NCBI GenBank assembly: GCA_040285825.1
Contig: JAUPSS010000003.1
Span: 3,224,001 to 3,288,000, forward strand
Reading direction: 5' to 3'
Source of the DNA: Eukaryota sp. TZLM1-RC
Lineage: Eukaryota; Metamonada: BaSk clade
Length of the DNA: 64,000 nucleotides
In this document: positions 10,661 through 20,705 of the stretch, in pieces
Layout of the letters: each line of letters opens with the position of its first letter
How positions within the stretch are numbered: position 1 is the first letter of the stretch
Notes under the pieces: generated by a model
The model's input: only the letters and a program-made list of their open reading frames with translations
What the model was told of the DNA's origin: nothing
Databases searched by the model: none
Made by a program: the position numbers and the translations under genes

Positions 10661-11164
10661 TAGTTTTTGAAGAAATGTAAGTTCCCTCAATTGGTAGTGA
10701 CTATTATTTTATTGCTAGTGATATATTCAAACAAATTAACGGACTTCTTTATGCTTAAAATTTGCTCTACTGGGACAATAACCCACATTTTGAGTTATTG
10801 TGCTCCTTCCATAGCATTGAATGTTTGTTCTTCCTTTAATTCACTGAGAACAGAATTTTTTGCTGATTTATTGGATGTAGAATCCGGAATGTTGAAGAAT
10901 CACTTCTTTTCGGCAGCAAACTTTGGTGGTATTGGATTTACAAAATCTTCTATTTTGTGTCAATCAGCATTTTTGGGTGGATGCAGGAATTTTATTTATT
11001 AATTTGCTTGTAGATTTCCTGAAGATTCTCATTTGTTAGTTCCCAGTTGCAATGCATATTTGAATAAGTTATTTTGTGAACTCTATAATTTGCCACCACA
11101 AATCTGGACCAAATGTTTTCCCCAATCGATTCAAGAAATTCCAACCCGATCTCGTATTAATTTG

Positions 11165-11306
11165 TGTTGTTGTTACTGATAAACTAGGCCGGTAAACAAA
11201 TGAGAAATTCACGTGATGATGTGGCACTTGTTCAAGAACCAGTATCTTTATTAATAAAGTTCTCTTTTCTTCTTTTCACCTTTGGTATTTCTGCCTAACG
11301 GCATCG
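11165..11306 (+). mobile_element. Solo LTR inserted in a LINE
   Basis: 142 bp beginning TGTTGTTGTTACTG and ending CTGCCTAACGGCATCG, diverged from but related to the LTRs at 7336 and 42424. TTTG occurs directly on both sides (11161-11164 and 11307-11310). Removing the LTR and one TTTG restores the LINE sequence context. The internal part has been lost by LTR-LTR recombination. Confidence 0.7.
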
Positions 11307-12005
11307 TTTGCAGCTTTGTTGTAAAAAGCTTAAACAAAAACTGTCAAAGTTTTTTTGAAAGCTTGGATTTTGATGTTAGACATGGCTTGGCCAAGAAAAG
11401 AATCCCGCTTTTGCAATTCTTTTACAAGATATGTCTGCCTTAGTAACTTCAATTCCTCGAATTTATAAAGCTCTCTTAACTAGTTCTACTTGGACTTTGA
11501 CTAAGGTATTTCGTTCCTTTATCTGGCCTAATGTTTTATCTCATAATTTAATTAGTAAATGTTCTCGAAAAATTACAAATGCTCATTTGTTAAATTGTAA
11601 ACATTTTATTACCTTTAGAAGCAAGGTTCACGATGCTGTAAGAGACCAATTATATTGTATGTGTAAGTCTTTGAAGATTATTGTCAAAAGAATAATAGAG
11701 GTGATGTCATATTACCTGGATTAGATGAAACCTTCATTTTATTGGATGAAACGTCTGTTGATCATTGTAATGCCTCAAATAAAAGGCTTGCTAATTCCGA
11801 AATTCATAATCCTTTTTCAAATGCTGACAATTTGAAAATCAAAAAATACAATGAACCTTTGTCCAAATTGTCCAGCCATCAGCATGCAAAATACAATTTG
11901 TATCCATTTGCATTTTCTCTATTTGGTTCACTTTCTCCCTCGGCTATACGTTTTTTGGCACATTTTGAAATGGTTGTAAAGAGAAGAACTAACAGAAAAT
12001 TCAAC

Positions 12006-12975
12006 TTTAGGCTTAAAATATGAAATAATACTTGGCTTGGCTAAAACTGAAAATCCCGCTTTCGGTAATTTTTTAAAGGACATTCGTGATAGTTCTGCTG
12101 CTGCTTTAGTAACTCAAATTCCCTCTGTTTATGGATTTTTGTTAAAAAACAATGAATGGCTTTTAAACATGCGTTTTCGTTGTTTTCTGTGGCCAAACAA
12201 TTTGCCCAATCATTTAACTTGTAAATGTGGTAAACCTCTTTTGTTTACTCATCTTTTGAACTGTAAACATTTCATTACATTTAAAAGCAAAGTACATAAT
12301 AATGTCAGGGACCAAATTTATGTAATGTGCAAATCATATCGAGTAGATTCCTTTTTAGAGCCGTTGTTAGCAAAATTAATTCTTGCTGACCCCAATATTG
12401 ATAGTACTCGTTACAACAGAGCTTCTATGGGTCTGACAAGAGGTGAGCTAGTTGTTCCCGGTTTAAATGGTAGTTTTACTATTTTAGACGCCATGTCTAT
12501 TGACCCTTGTAATTCTTCTAACGAACATCTCATTAACTCGGATGTAAATAATCCTCTTTTTGTAGGCGAAAAATATAAAATTGCTAAATATGCAAAACCC
12601 ATTTCCTCAGTTAATGAAAATTCTCATGCCCAATATAATTTATGTCCCTTTGTTTTTTCTTTGCTTGGATCTCTAGGTAAGGCTGCTATGGCTTTCCTTG
12701 AGGATTTTGTTGTAGTTGTAAAGGAAAGAACTGGAAGAATTTTCAATCGTGTTTACTGGCAAAACAGGATTGTATTTTCTATTTTTAAGGGAATGGTAAA
12801 ACTAATTTCTGATTCACTCTCTTCCTTTGGGAAATTTTCTGAATCTTTAGCAATTAATTGTTCTGATGCAGGGGAGACAGGTTTTGAGGATGTGGAGTTT
12901 TAATTGTGTATTTTATGTTTTCATATTTTTTTTCATATTTCTTGTTGAATGAATAAAATAATATTTAGCAAAAAA
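12006..12975 (+). mobile_element. LINE fragment nested in another LINE, with 12-bp target duplication
   Basis: A frame at 12013-12903 encodes the C-terminal part of a LINE protein: LGLAKTENPAF, the zinc-binding CKCGKPLLFTHLLNCKHFITF, then TRGELVVPG, FTILDAMS and EKYKIAKY, which fit a PD-(D/E)XK restriction-like endonuclease. The copy is truncated at its 5' end and ends in an A-rich tail. The flanks AGAAAATTCAAC (11994-12005) and AGAAATTTCAAC (12976-12987) form a 12-bp duplication with one mismatch, so it inserted into the family-B LINE around it. The frame is uninterrupted, suggesting it is the younger of the two. Confidence 0.8.
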
Positions 12976-13228
12976 AGAAATTTCAACAGATTGTTTTCGC
13001 AAAATGGAATTTTGTTTTCTATTTTAAAGGGGATGTTGAAGATGGTTTCTGATGCTTTGCTTTCTTTTGGATCTCACTATGGTAGAGTTGCATCTAGTTG
13101 TTTTGTTTTGAGAGAGATGGATTATTTAGATGTTGATTTATTTATTTTCTTATAAATAAATTCAACTAAAAAAATTAACAGAATCTTTTTCTCTGGAAAA
13201 CTTAAACATAAAAACTTGGAGCCAAAAT

Positions 13229-13300
13229 TTCGCATACCGGGAATCGAACCCGGGTCTAGTATGTGAAAGACACTAATGCTAGCCACTACACCATATGCGA
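13229..13300 (-). tRNA. tRNA-Glu (TTC)
   Basis: The minus strand folds as a 72-nt tRNA. It has a 7-bp acceptor TCGCATA/TATGCGA, an anticodon stem AGTGT/ATACT enclosing CTTTCAC (anticodon TTC), and a T arm CCGGG-TTCGATT-CCCGG. The sequence resembles eukaryotic tRNA-Glu. No intron is present. A pogo-like transposon lies directly upstream and its far side carries a repeat of the first 20 nt of this tRNA. Confidence 0.93.
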
Positions 13301-13302
13301 TT

Positions 13303-13954
13303 ATTACCATGTTCCGAAAAATTATGGATCCACAAAATAAGGCGACTAAAAAATTGGCGAATTTTCCAAGGTGTTGTAAAATTCGCCATTATTTTTCCCC
13401 CATTATTAACTTTTAAAAATAAAATAATACCAGATTTATTTCAGAATCAATACTATAAAATTAAACAATAAAGTCATCTTCTTCTGAAGACTAATCATCT
13501 GCATCAATCCATTCAGGTCGATTTACTGCTTTAATTACAACTTCATTACCACCTGGATTCATCAAACTGTGCTCAATTGTGACATTTTGATTTGATATAT
13601 TGCCATGCCTCAATAATCCATTCTCCAATTTTGGGCTTAATAATGGAGGTGGCTACATCTAACTTGACATTATGTGGTTGAATGCCAGCATTGAGGTCTT
13701 CGAGAATTTTTGGAATACTGTATACAACTCACAGTTTTGTGCATGAACAAATGAGCTTTTAAATTGAAATTTGTATTTTGCGTACAATTGATATTTTTTA
13801 ATTATAATTATTGATTTATTTTTATTTCAATTATGAACTGCTTTTTGAACAATTATGGACTCATTAAATATGGCGACTAAAAAAATTGGCGAATTTTCAA
13901 AGGTGTTGTAAAATTCGCCATATTTTATGGGTCCATAATTTTTCGGAACACGGT
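13303..13954 (-). mobile_element. Pogo-like DNA transposon, decayed, next to tRNA-Glu
   Basis: Terminal inverted repeats ACC(A/G)TGTTCCGAAAAATTATGG lie at 13306-13327 and 13933-13954, followed inward by GGCGA..TTGGCGAATTTT motifs. Inside, the minus strand encodes the tail of a DDE transposase of the pogo/jerky kind (KLDVATSIIKPKIGEWIIEAW at about 13690-13590) with several stops, ending in an acidic SSEEDD tail. Direct 22-bp repeats flank it (13281-13302 and 13955-13976), made of tRNA-Glu positions 1-20 plus 2 upstream bases. A related transposase tail is at 25495-25915. Confidence 0.65.
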
Positions 13955-13976
13955 AGCCACTACACCATATGCGATT

Positions 13977-14903
13977 TTGAACATGATGTCTAAAATGTTA
14001 GACGCGAAAAATGATGGCCGATTTGGAATTTCTGACATTATCATCTCAATATCTCTTTTCCACTCAAAATGATCAAGAAAAAAATTCCTAAAATTGTTTT
14101 TCCACATGTAAATTTCAACTTATATAGAGATCACTTCCACATTCACCTGTGTTGTACGTTGTCTTTTGTCTAGGGTTGATTAATGGAATCATTTTTGACG
14201 ACAGGACACTCACAATGCTTAGTAGTTTCAGAATCATCGTCAATTCGTTTTCACAATAAACTGTTTTAATGTGATAAAGACAAGGCTTAGGTAGAAAATC
14301 AGAAATACTGTTCACACTTCTATCTCTGCATGTAGATTTATCGTTTGCCATGTACAGCTCCTGAACAATTGAGTCCCAGTTAGTGGTTTTGTTGGGAGCT
14401 ATGCACTATCCTCTCTCGCATAAACTAATGGTAAATGTCTTTTTAATCCAGTTGAAAAATTGCAAAAATATTTTCTGTAGATTGAAGAAAACAATAAATT
14501 GTGATATTCAAATTCATTCAAAAACTTGTTTTCAAATTTGAAATAGTTGATAATCAAAGAAAATTCGATACAGTCATGAAGTGTAAGGTATACTCATCAA
14601 TGAATAACACCAATATCACAATATCAAGGTGATCATCTTTGGTTGTCCATGTTGATCTTCCTTGAAGACTTATTCAATTCGCAATTAATTAATTCCTTGA
14701 ATGTAATATCTATTCAATCCTGTAATGCTATTAATCCTTATTTGTGAAAAACTTTATCTAACAATGAGAAAATTTATCCGAAATGAATATATACTATTGT
14801 ATTTAGTGTGCGTATTATGTCAAATTGGACCAGCAGCATTATACCATATTTTGTATTTTAAATTATTGATTAGAAGTGGAGATCACACACCTTCATCAAC
14901 CAA
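13977..14903. other. Gap with small unsupported frames
   Basis: Small frames on both strands (for example minus 14351-14115, 78 residues, Cys- and Ser-rich) have no recognisable relatives and no clear signals. I would not call a gene here. Confidence 0.4.
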
Positions 14904-15381
14904 TTACTTCTTCAAAGGAAAGTAACCTCCACCTAAAATGTGAAAACACTCTTTGAGCGAGAGAAAGTTCAACATATTCAACCATTTCACCGAGGCCTTT
15001 ATACAAGCTGCAGGCAATTCGTTTGGTCCAGAAATATAACTCAAATGAATTGCGTTTTTAATGATGAAATCATTGAATTCATCCTCAGCGCCTAATCGTC
15101 CATATGGCATATTTGGTCCAGGTGTGTTTCAACACAATTTCATAATAAGGTCTCCAATCATCATCTTCTAACCACAATCCAAATTCTCCTGGAAGTTGAA
15201 TAATAAAAGCAGCATCTGCATAAACACCACAAGCAACAGAAATTTCTAGTAAAAAACTATATAGTTTCTTGTTTCCTGAACGTTTGGAACGCAAACCATT
15301 CAAAAATGCTTGCACCACATTTTGTGGATTTGTCCAAGTTATCAAATTCCTGAAATGTATAATAAACCTAAACGGGGACAT
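14904..15381 (-). pseudogene. Unknown protein fragment with one frameshift
   Basis: Two minus frames join into one plausible protein if a single-base shift near 15115-15125 is allowed. The first (from ATG 15381) contains NVVQAFLNGLRSKRSGNKKL and DDDWRPYYEIVLKHT; the second contains GPNMPYGRLGAEDEFNDF and GPNELPAACIKASVKWL and ends at 14904. No GT-AG pair of the right length fits at the shift. A GT..AG pair of 24 nt (starting after ATGTCCCC) could be a small intron near the start, but it keeps the frame and cannot be proven. I do not recognise the family. It may be a broken gene or a mobile-element protein. Confidence 0.35.
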
Positions 15382-15469
15382 AATTCAAATTTTAATAGTT
15401 TTAACCTCCTACTGCATTTCCCAGATCATTATGGTATTTACTGTATTTGGATGAATGAATTTGAAAACA

Positions 15470-15640
15470 ATATTTGAATGTGGATTTCTATGGAATCGTA
15501 ATGTCAATGCTGTTCTTAATATGATTCATGTTGTGGATGAGTATCTTAAAGGAAAACCCTCAAGTGTTAAAAAGAGTAACTTGATATATTTCATATTCCA
15601 GTAATCTCAACGGGTTACTACTATCTGACATTTTTGTGCT
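15470..15640 (+). mobile_element. Fanzor family 2 right-end fragment
   Basis: The plus strand holds only the last part of a Fanzor frame (FLWNRNVNAVLNM, then HVVDEYLKG) and the following non-coding right end. It matches the copy at 31320-31500 over about 170 bp, up to TTGACATTTTTGTGCT-like sequence at 15640. The RuvC-III position reads NRN instead of the usual NRD in both copies. The right end stops 8 nt before the ATG of the MORN gene in the same orientation. Confidence 0.7.
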
Positions 15641-15648
15641 ATTTGTCG

Positions 15649-16038
15649 ATGTCTTCTGAACCCCTGACAGGAAGTTTTGACTTCCCAGATGGCTCTAACT
15701 ATACTGGACAATACACCAGAGATGACTCTGGTGTAATAAAACGCCACGGTCATGGACATTTCAAAGGACAGGGCTTTGAAATTCAAGGTGACTTTGAAGC
15801 TGATCATCCCGTCAACGCTGTTCTTACTTTTTCTTCTGATATAAAGTATGAGGGGACTTTTGAACAAGGAAAGTTTTCTGGTATGGGAACAATGACCTGG
15901 CCCACTTCTGCCAAATATGAGGGGGCATGGGCTAATGGCCAACCACATGGTGAAGGCAAGTTTACCGATGCTGAAGGCAGGGAATATGTCGGTGTTTTTG
16001 TTAATGGTACAGGCCCTGGTCTACATGCTGTTCAATAA
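15649..16038 (+). CDS. Small MORN-repeat protein
   Basis: 129 residues from the ATG at 15649; an in-frame TTG 15 nt upstream is less likely. Successive MORN-type repeats are visible: DGSNYTGQYTRD, GHGHFKGQGFEIQGDF, DIKYEGTFEQGKFSGMGTM and AKYEGAWANGQPHGEGKF, then EYVGVFVNG. MORN repeats bind lipids or proteins and often serve in membrane-cytoskeleton or flagellar complexes; the exact partner cannot be told. No membrane segment and no intron. The region directly upstream is the right end of a family-2 Fanzor, so the gene must use transposon sequence as its 5' leader or promoter. Confidence 0.8.
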   Translation: MSSEPLTGSFDFPDGSNYTGQYTRDDSGVIKRHGHGHFKGQGFEIQGDFEADHPVNAVLTFSSDIKYEGTFEQGKFSGMGTMTWPTSAKYEGAWANGQPHGEGKFTDAEGREYVGVFVNGTGPGLHAVQ

Positions 16039-16487
16039 CTCTGTTTGTTTTGTTCATTATTTGTACATATCTTGCATTGAAAGTCTATCACCGTCTTTTG
16101 TTCTTTTAAATCATTTATTGTTTATTTTGATGTAACACCTTTTATAAAATACATACAGTGGTCTCCTCAAGTTGTTTACAATGATTTCAGCCAAAAAGAA
16201 TCTGATATTTAAGATCAATCTTGGTTGATCAGTCAAATTTTAGCGAAACACATACTAAGCTCAACATCAACAGTTGTTAAATCATGTTGAGTTAATGTTT
16301 AGTTAATGATGAGTTTAACTTAAATAAGATCAAGATTTTATCGTTGATTCGTAATGAATCGAGATATTTTCTGTGGAGACCTGATAAACAAATTTCAATG
16401 GACATTCACTCTAAATGTTACAGGTCACAGTGGTATAACCAGAGATTAAGATATTGATCTCCGCTTAATTTCCTCGATAACAAAAGG
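16039..16487. other. Convergent intergenic gap
   Basis: About 450 bp between the converging MORN and membrane-protein genes. It is AT-rich with some direct similarity among AGTTAATGTTTAGTTAATGATGAG units near 16285-16315. I see no gene or RNA. Confidence 0.4.
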
Positions 16488-17141
16488 TTACACAAAACGT
16501 TTACTAGGACACAACGTCTCAACCTGGAGCTCCTCCTCCTTCAGAGTTTTGTGGTTTGAAAGAAGAAGACAGCTTTGGGAATCACAATATTCATACACAA
16601 ACCCTGTTTCAGGGCTGAAACACCAGGAACTAAAGTTACTTTCATAAACAATACACTCAACTCCACCAAAGTTCTTGGTGACATTTGTGATTGGAACATT
16701 GTCGAGTAAAAGAAAAGATTTAAACAGCTTTGCACATTGCTCGGTGTGGCTGTAGCATTCTATGTCATGCGATTCAGAAACTTTAAGCTCACGACGGACA
16801 TCCTCATGACAAGTGACATTGAGGTTCCATGAATAACCATTAGTATCTACAAAACTTCCCTCTAGAAAATACACATTGGATGATAAATCAAAAGCAAAGA
16901 AATGGTACTTGTAGCCTTCAGGACTTATACACATATCCACAGAGGATTGAAAGGACAGAGAAAGACCTGGAATTGGTTGTGGACCTGCAGGGGTGTGTGG
17001 ATTGAGAATGCCACTGAAAAACAGAGTAGACAGAATAACCACCAAAAACGATATGATGAGAATCACCAAAAGAGAAGATTTCCTGACCTTGATCGCTTCA
17101 TGTGGTATATCGTCGTCAATCAATGAGTAATTGGTCGTCAT
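16488..17141 (-). CDS. Single-pass membrane protein with Cys-rich ectodomain, unknown
   Basis: 217 residues from the ATG at 17141. A short N-terminal tail with KVRKSS is followed by one strong hydrophobic segment (about residues 23-45, LLVILIISFLVVILSTLFF), then about 170 residues with around ten cysteines and several N-glycosylation sequons (NVT, NFSS). A type II or signal-anchor topology with an extracellular domain is likely. No family is recognised. Its ATG lies 2 nt downstream of the right end of a family-1 Fanzor element, the same arrangement as at WASHC4. Confidence 0.6.
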   Translation of the reverse strand: MTTNYSLIDDDIPHEAIKVRKSSLLVILIISFLVVILSTLFFSGILNPHTPAGPQPIPGLSLSFQSSVDMCISPEGYKYHFFAFDLSSNVYFLEGSFVDTNGYSWNLNVTCHEDVRRELKVSESHDIECYSHTEQCAKLFKSFLLLDNVPITNVTKNFGGVECIVYESNFSSWCFSPETGFVYEYCDSQSCLLLSNHKTLKEEELQVETLCPSKRFV

Positions 17142-19480
17142 TCTTACAGATGACGTCTATAACAATGAACTAAGCGTCCTTTTTACACCAATGCAGAGGG
17201 ACTGAGTTTTTGAGAGGTGGAAGATTTTCTCCTTGATACCGTTTTCTTTCAACCTTCAACAACCTTGGCTCTCTGCAGATATACTGGTCTTTTTCATTAT
17301 TTACTTGTGCTTCCATCACTGCCACTTATTCAACGAAGCATTTCGATCTCTATTCCACAAACTTTCACAAGATTTACACATGGTAAGCCCGTGACGAATA
17401 GACATCTCATGCCTCTTCCATGGCCTAGGATTTCTGCATCATCGGAATGTTTCAACTGTTTTCTCCGCTTTCTTACAATTGAAACAACAGCAACGAGTTC
17501 AAAACTCAAAAATTAATTTATTTATTGAACTTCCACACTTAACAAAATCAACTCATAACTAATGGGACTAAATTCATTGAACCAAGATTTCCTCTGCAGA
17601 ATCTTGATCTACTTGCTGTCTAGCTAAACCCTCTCTAATTCGATTGAAAAACCGAGGCAATCTATCAATAATGGCATATTGAATTCGAGAGCGCCATAAA
17701 AAAATCAAATCTTTTCATTGTTTTTTGTTGAACCATTATTTGGAAATCGATCAAAAAAGTTCCTAGTGATAGTCTTCCGTTTATCGAAAATGGGAAAGCA
17801 ATAAAAATTAGTGGTGTATTTCTACCAGCATTAGCTTCTTCGATATGTTTGTCATATTCTCTATGTTTTTCTTTGGCTTTGAAATCACAAGCACTTACAG
17901 GATTAAGTTTTCTTCTTTGAACCAAAGTGTAATTCGCAATATCACAGGAGACAAAGGTCTTCAGAGGTCTCCATCCAACCACAGTATACATCACCTCCAC
18001 CATCAGAACCAAAGTTATTCAATGACAGTGTTTTTCTAAGCAGAGGCTCTTTGATACACGAGATTCTTGCAGTTCGGGCCATATTAAGATCAGTGTCTCT
18101 AAAAGCTTCATGTAAGGAAGAACGATAGGTTATCAATTTGGGGCAATTAAGAGCATAACGCAAAGTGAGCTGTGGTGAATTAGAACAAAACAATTTTCTT
18201 TCAATAATAATTGATTAATGGGGATATTCAAATATAATCTCATTTTTGTTACAAACGCTTCATTATTAGCACACAGTCCAGATCTTCGTGGTACAATGGT
18301 TACAAACTGTGAAGAATCTGATGACTTATTTTCACAAACACCTTTTTCCAATAACAATGACTGGAGATCTTGATTTAAAACAGCCGAACTGTATTTTTTT
18401 TATAAAGATCCTTTTCATACATTCCAGTCAGTGGTGTTTGTAATGTTCGAAGAATGTATTTTAAATTTAAAAAATTCTTTTCCGGAATATTACCGTTGAA
18501 TGATTGGGGAAAGCATCGACTCCATTTTTCTACATCATTTCTGGAAATTTCTTGATTTAATGCAAAAATAGTAGAACTTTGCGTTGTCACTAATACATCC
18601 ATCAATATTCAATATAATCGAAACTCATCAATTAAAAAGACCTTATAACCGGCTTTTGTAAATAAATTTCTCAAACCTTTTTTCTTTGGTAGGTTCGTTG
18701 AATTTCATGTATTTTCGTTGTCCCCAGTCTCCTATTCCCATAGCTACTTGACTGGCATCATTAATTACTGATCTGAATCTCTGAATCATTTTCGCCTCAA
18801 ATCTTGTGCAGTTAATTTCAGCCCACTTTCCTGGGTTCGCCAATATTTTTTGATGGTAGACTTCACCAGCGATACTATTCACAACAAAATTCTTTTGTTT
18901 AATGTACTTAAAAATGTTGCAAATCAGCAGCTTTTGTTTTTGAATTGGGATAAAGTTGCTTCCCATTCTGCTACAACTTCAGTCATTTGAGTGTTATTAT
19001 CCGTGTTTAATGAATAATCAATTCCTTGTGCAATAATTAATTCTTAAGGCACTTTACCTCATAATTAATGAATAGTTGTTTTTAGTTTTTTTTGATCCAC
19101 CATAAGAATGTCTAGCTTCGATCTCTGTTGCTCATCTTCAAATAATTCGTTGTTGGATGAATCAGTCACCTTTCGTGTATTGCGATAACAGGGTGTTTTC
19201 GTCCACTATCCCTTATGTGGTGTTTTTTTGGCTAAAATCTTTGTTGGTTTTGAGTGTACCTGAAATGAACTTATTTATCTCTCTCAGGTTTTTTTTGAAT
19301 GAATCATTCAATAGAGTAGACCAGATTTAATTGGATTCGCAGCAACAAGAGTCATTTCTTGAAATTGAGAAGGATTAATGCTGGGGTCATCAATATATGT
19401 CTATTTTTCTTTGAATTCTTTTGAATTACCTTTAAGCGTTTCAAGTCCATCCAGATTGATGACAAAATACTGCTACTCCA
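17142..19480 (-). mobile_element. Fanzor family 1 element, split by a LINE
   Basis: The minus strand carries a decayed copy of the family-1 Fanzor. From upstream: a possible RuvC-I remnant (AANPIKSGLL, about 19352-19320, Asp changed to Asn), an N-terminal side with QGIDYSLNTDNN (about 19040), a frame at 18966-18643 with MGIGDWGQRKYMKF, then a LINE insertion. Beyond the insertion are CCCFNCKKAEKTVETF, CKSCESLWNRDRNASLNK (zinc ribbon and RuvC-III) and the right end down to 17142. Several stops are present. Compared with 1986-2696 this copy extends further upstream. The right end ends CATCTGTAAGA just before the ATG of the membrane-protein gene. Confidence 0.7.
17509..18617 (-). mobile_element. 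LINE (family A) inserted into a Fanzor copy
   Basis: The minus strand matches the second half of the LINE at 28.0-29.9 kb: a front with ALNQEISRNDVEKWSRCFPQSFNGNIPEKN, then the zinc-binding LRYALNCPKLITYRSSLHEAFRDT, then the nuclease-like tail with several stops. It is truncated at its 5' end and ends in an A/T-rich tail at 17509. The Fanzor sequence TC(A/G)AAACTCA is present on both sides (17499-17508 and 18618-18627), a target duplication of about 10 bp with one mismatch. Confidence 0.75.
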
Positions 19481-19499
19481 TCAGTTTCGATGCTAGACA

Positions 19500-20318
19500 T
19501 GATTTACTTTGAAAGTATGGTGTTTTTGATAATGTTCTTTCTTGAAAGTGGGTGCTATAATGACAAGTCAGCAGTCTGTACATTTTGTGTATAAGGCGAC
19601 TTTTTATCAAGATTACTCCTTTATTGGTTAAAATTTAATATTAACAAACATGTTTTTTCATTTTTGCAATCAGCTATTCTTTGTGTCAAAAAATTTCTGT
19701 TATGAAACAGTTCCCCTGAACATTGACTTATTTTTGAGCAGAAATCAAATTTGAACATGGTTCCTTGTTTTTGCAGCTAATCCAAGGTGAACTGATAGAT
19801 GATATTCTTTTCTTAGAGTTGATGTTTTTCTATCCATGTCTCTAGATCCTTTCACAATCAGAGATTTCACCCTAAGCTATCAGTAAAGTAATATCAAGTT
19901 GACATAGATTTTCCTGAACATTTATGATATAATTGTAATTTACAACGGCCACGTAGTCGAAATAATGTACTTGATTATTAAATTTCAATTTAGCAATTAA
20001 CTTAGTAATTGTGTAATATCAAATGTAACTAACATCAGTTGTTTGTGGATATAATTGAACCTCTGAAGTGATCTTTTATTTCATTTGTATTTTGACTCAT
20101 GAACGATGAAGTCCATGAACTCTACTCAGTTATCATGTTGGAAATAAAAAGCTTTAAGAACACATCAAGATCCGACAAAACAAAATAATTGCTATTTATT
20201 GAAACAGGTTCATAGTTACCAAATAGCTGAAGTAGCACAATAATGTTGATTAATTGTCAACTACAATTATCATGAATAACTTAATCATACCTAATTATTC
20301 AATATTCAATTACAAAAT
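19500..20318. other. AT-rich gap upstream of tRNA-Ile
   Basis: No frame or repeat here has support. The stretch may contain further decayed upstream parts of the family-1 Fanzor element, but I cannot align it. Confidence 0.35.
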
Positions 20319-20392
20319 TGCTCACTACAGGGATCGAACCTGTGACCTTCGCGTTATTAGCACGACGCTCTAACCAACTGAGCTAAGAGAGC
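20319..20392 (-). tRNA. tRNA-Ile (AAT)
   Basis: 74 nt on the minus strand. The acceptor is GCTCTCT/AGTGAGC with one mismatch. The D arm TAGCTCAGTTGGTTAGAGC and the T arm CACAGGTTCGATCCCTGT are typical. The anticodon loop CTAATAA gives AAT. No intron. Confidence 0.93.
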
Positions 20393-20446
20393 ACTTCAAG
20401 TTTGCGATGTCCGTATTGTTTAAGGGTATCCTTAATTGTTCGCAGA

Positions 20447-20599
20447 ATGTCAGATTCATTACAACAAGAAATTGACATGTTGAAGCACGAAATCAAGGAA
20501 GGAAAGTTGGAAACAAAGGAGTCTACCAAAGGACAACGGCCAAAAGGGGTTAAGGGTGCAGGTGGCCCTAATCCTAGGGGACATAAAAAATTGTGGTGA
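20447..20599 (+). CDS. Possible 50-residue protein, unknown
   Basis: From the ATG at 20447 the frame gives a charged N-terminal helix (MSDSLQQEIDMLKHEIKEG) and a basic Gly/Pro/Lys-rich tail (KGVKGAGGPNPRGHKK). Composition looks protein-like, but the length is short and I know no matching family. It sits just upstream of tRNA-Ile on the opposite strand and converges with the TRM112 gene. Confidence 0.3.
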   Translation: MSDSLQQEIDMLKHEIKEGKLETKESTKGQRPKGVKGAGGPNPRGHKKLW

Positions 20600-20705
20600 G
20601 AATGTATGAAGATTCAATAGCAGTTACATAGATCACACTAGAATATGTATCGTCACTCAAAATATCAGCAAAGATAAACTTAGGTTATTTATTTGAAAAC
20701 AAAAA

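Larger units (their letters stand above)
10670..13160 (+). mobile_element. LINE (family B), 5'-truncated and twice interrupted
   Basis: The plus strand carries the second half of a non-LTR reverse transcriptase protein: FFMLKICSTGTITHIL, then FGGIGFTKSSILCQSAF, then a CSRK..HLLNCKHFITF zinc-binding segment, then a C-terminal nuclease-like segment ending at 13155. Two insertions break it: a solo LTR at 11165-11306 and a second LINE at 12006-12975. Further frameshifts are present. The better copy of the same family is on the minus strand at 26225-28010. RT motifs are absent, so the copy was truncated at its 5' end as usual for LINEs. Confidence 0.75.

Noticed and set aside
15634-15648. TTG start for the MORN protein
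   Set aside because: An ATG follows five codons later, and the upstream bases belong to the Fanzor right-end region.
20402-20446. 33-nt intron (GTATTG..CGCAG) joining ATGTCC at 20405 to the small frame at 20447
   Set aside because: The joined frame stops after about ten codons, so the splice is not supported.
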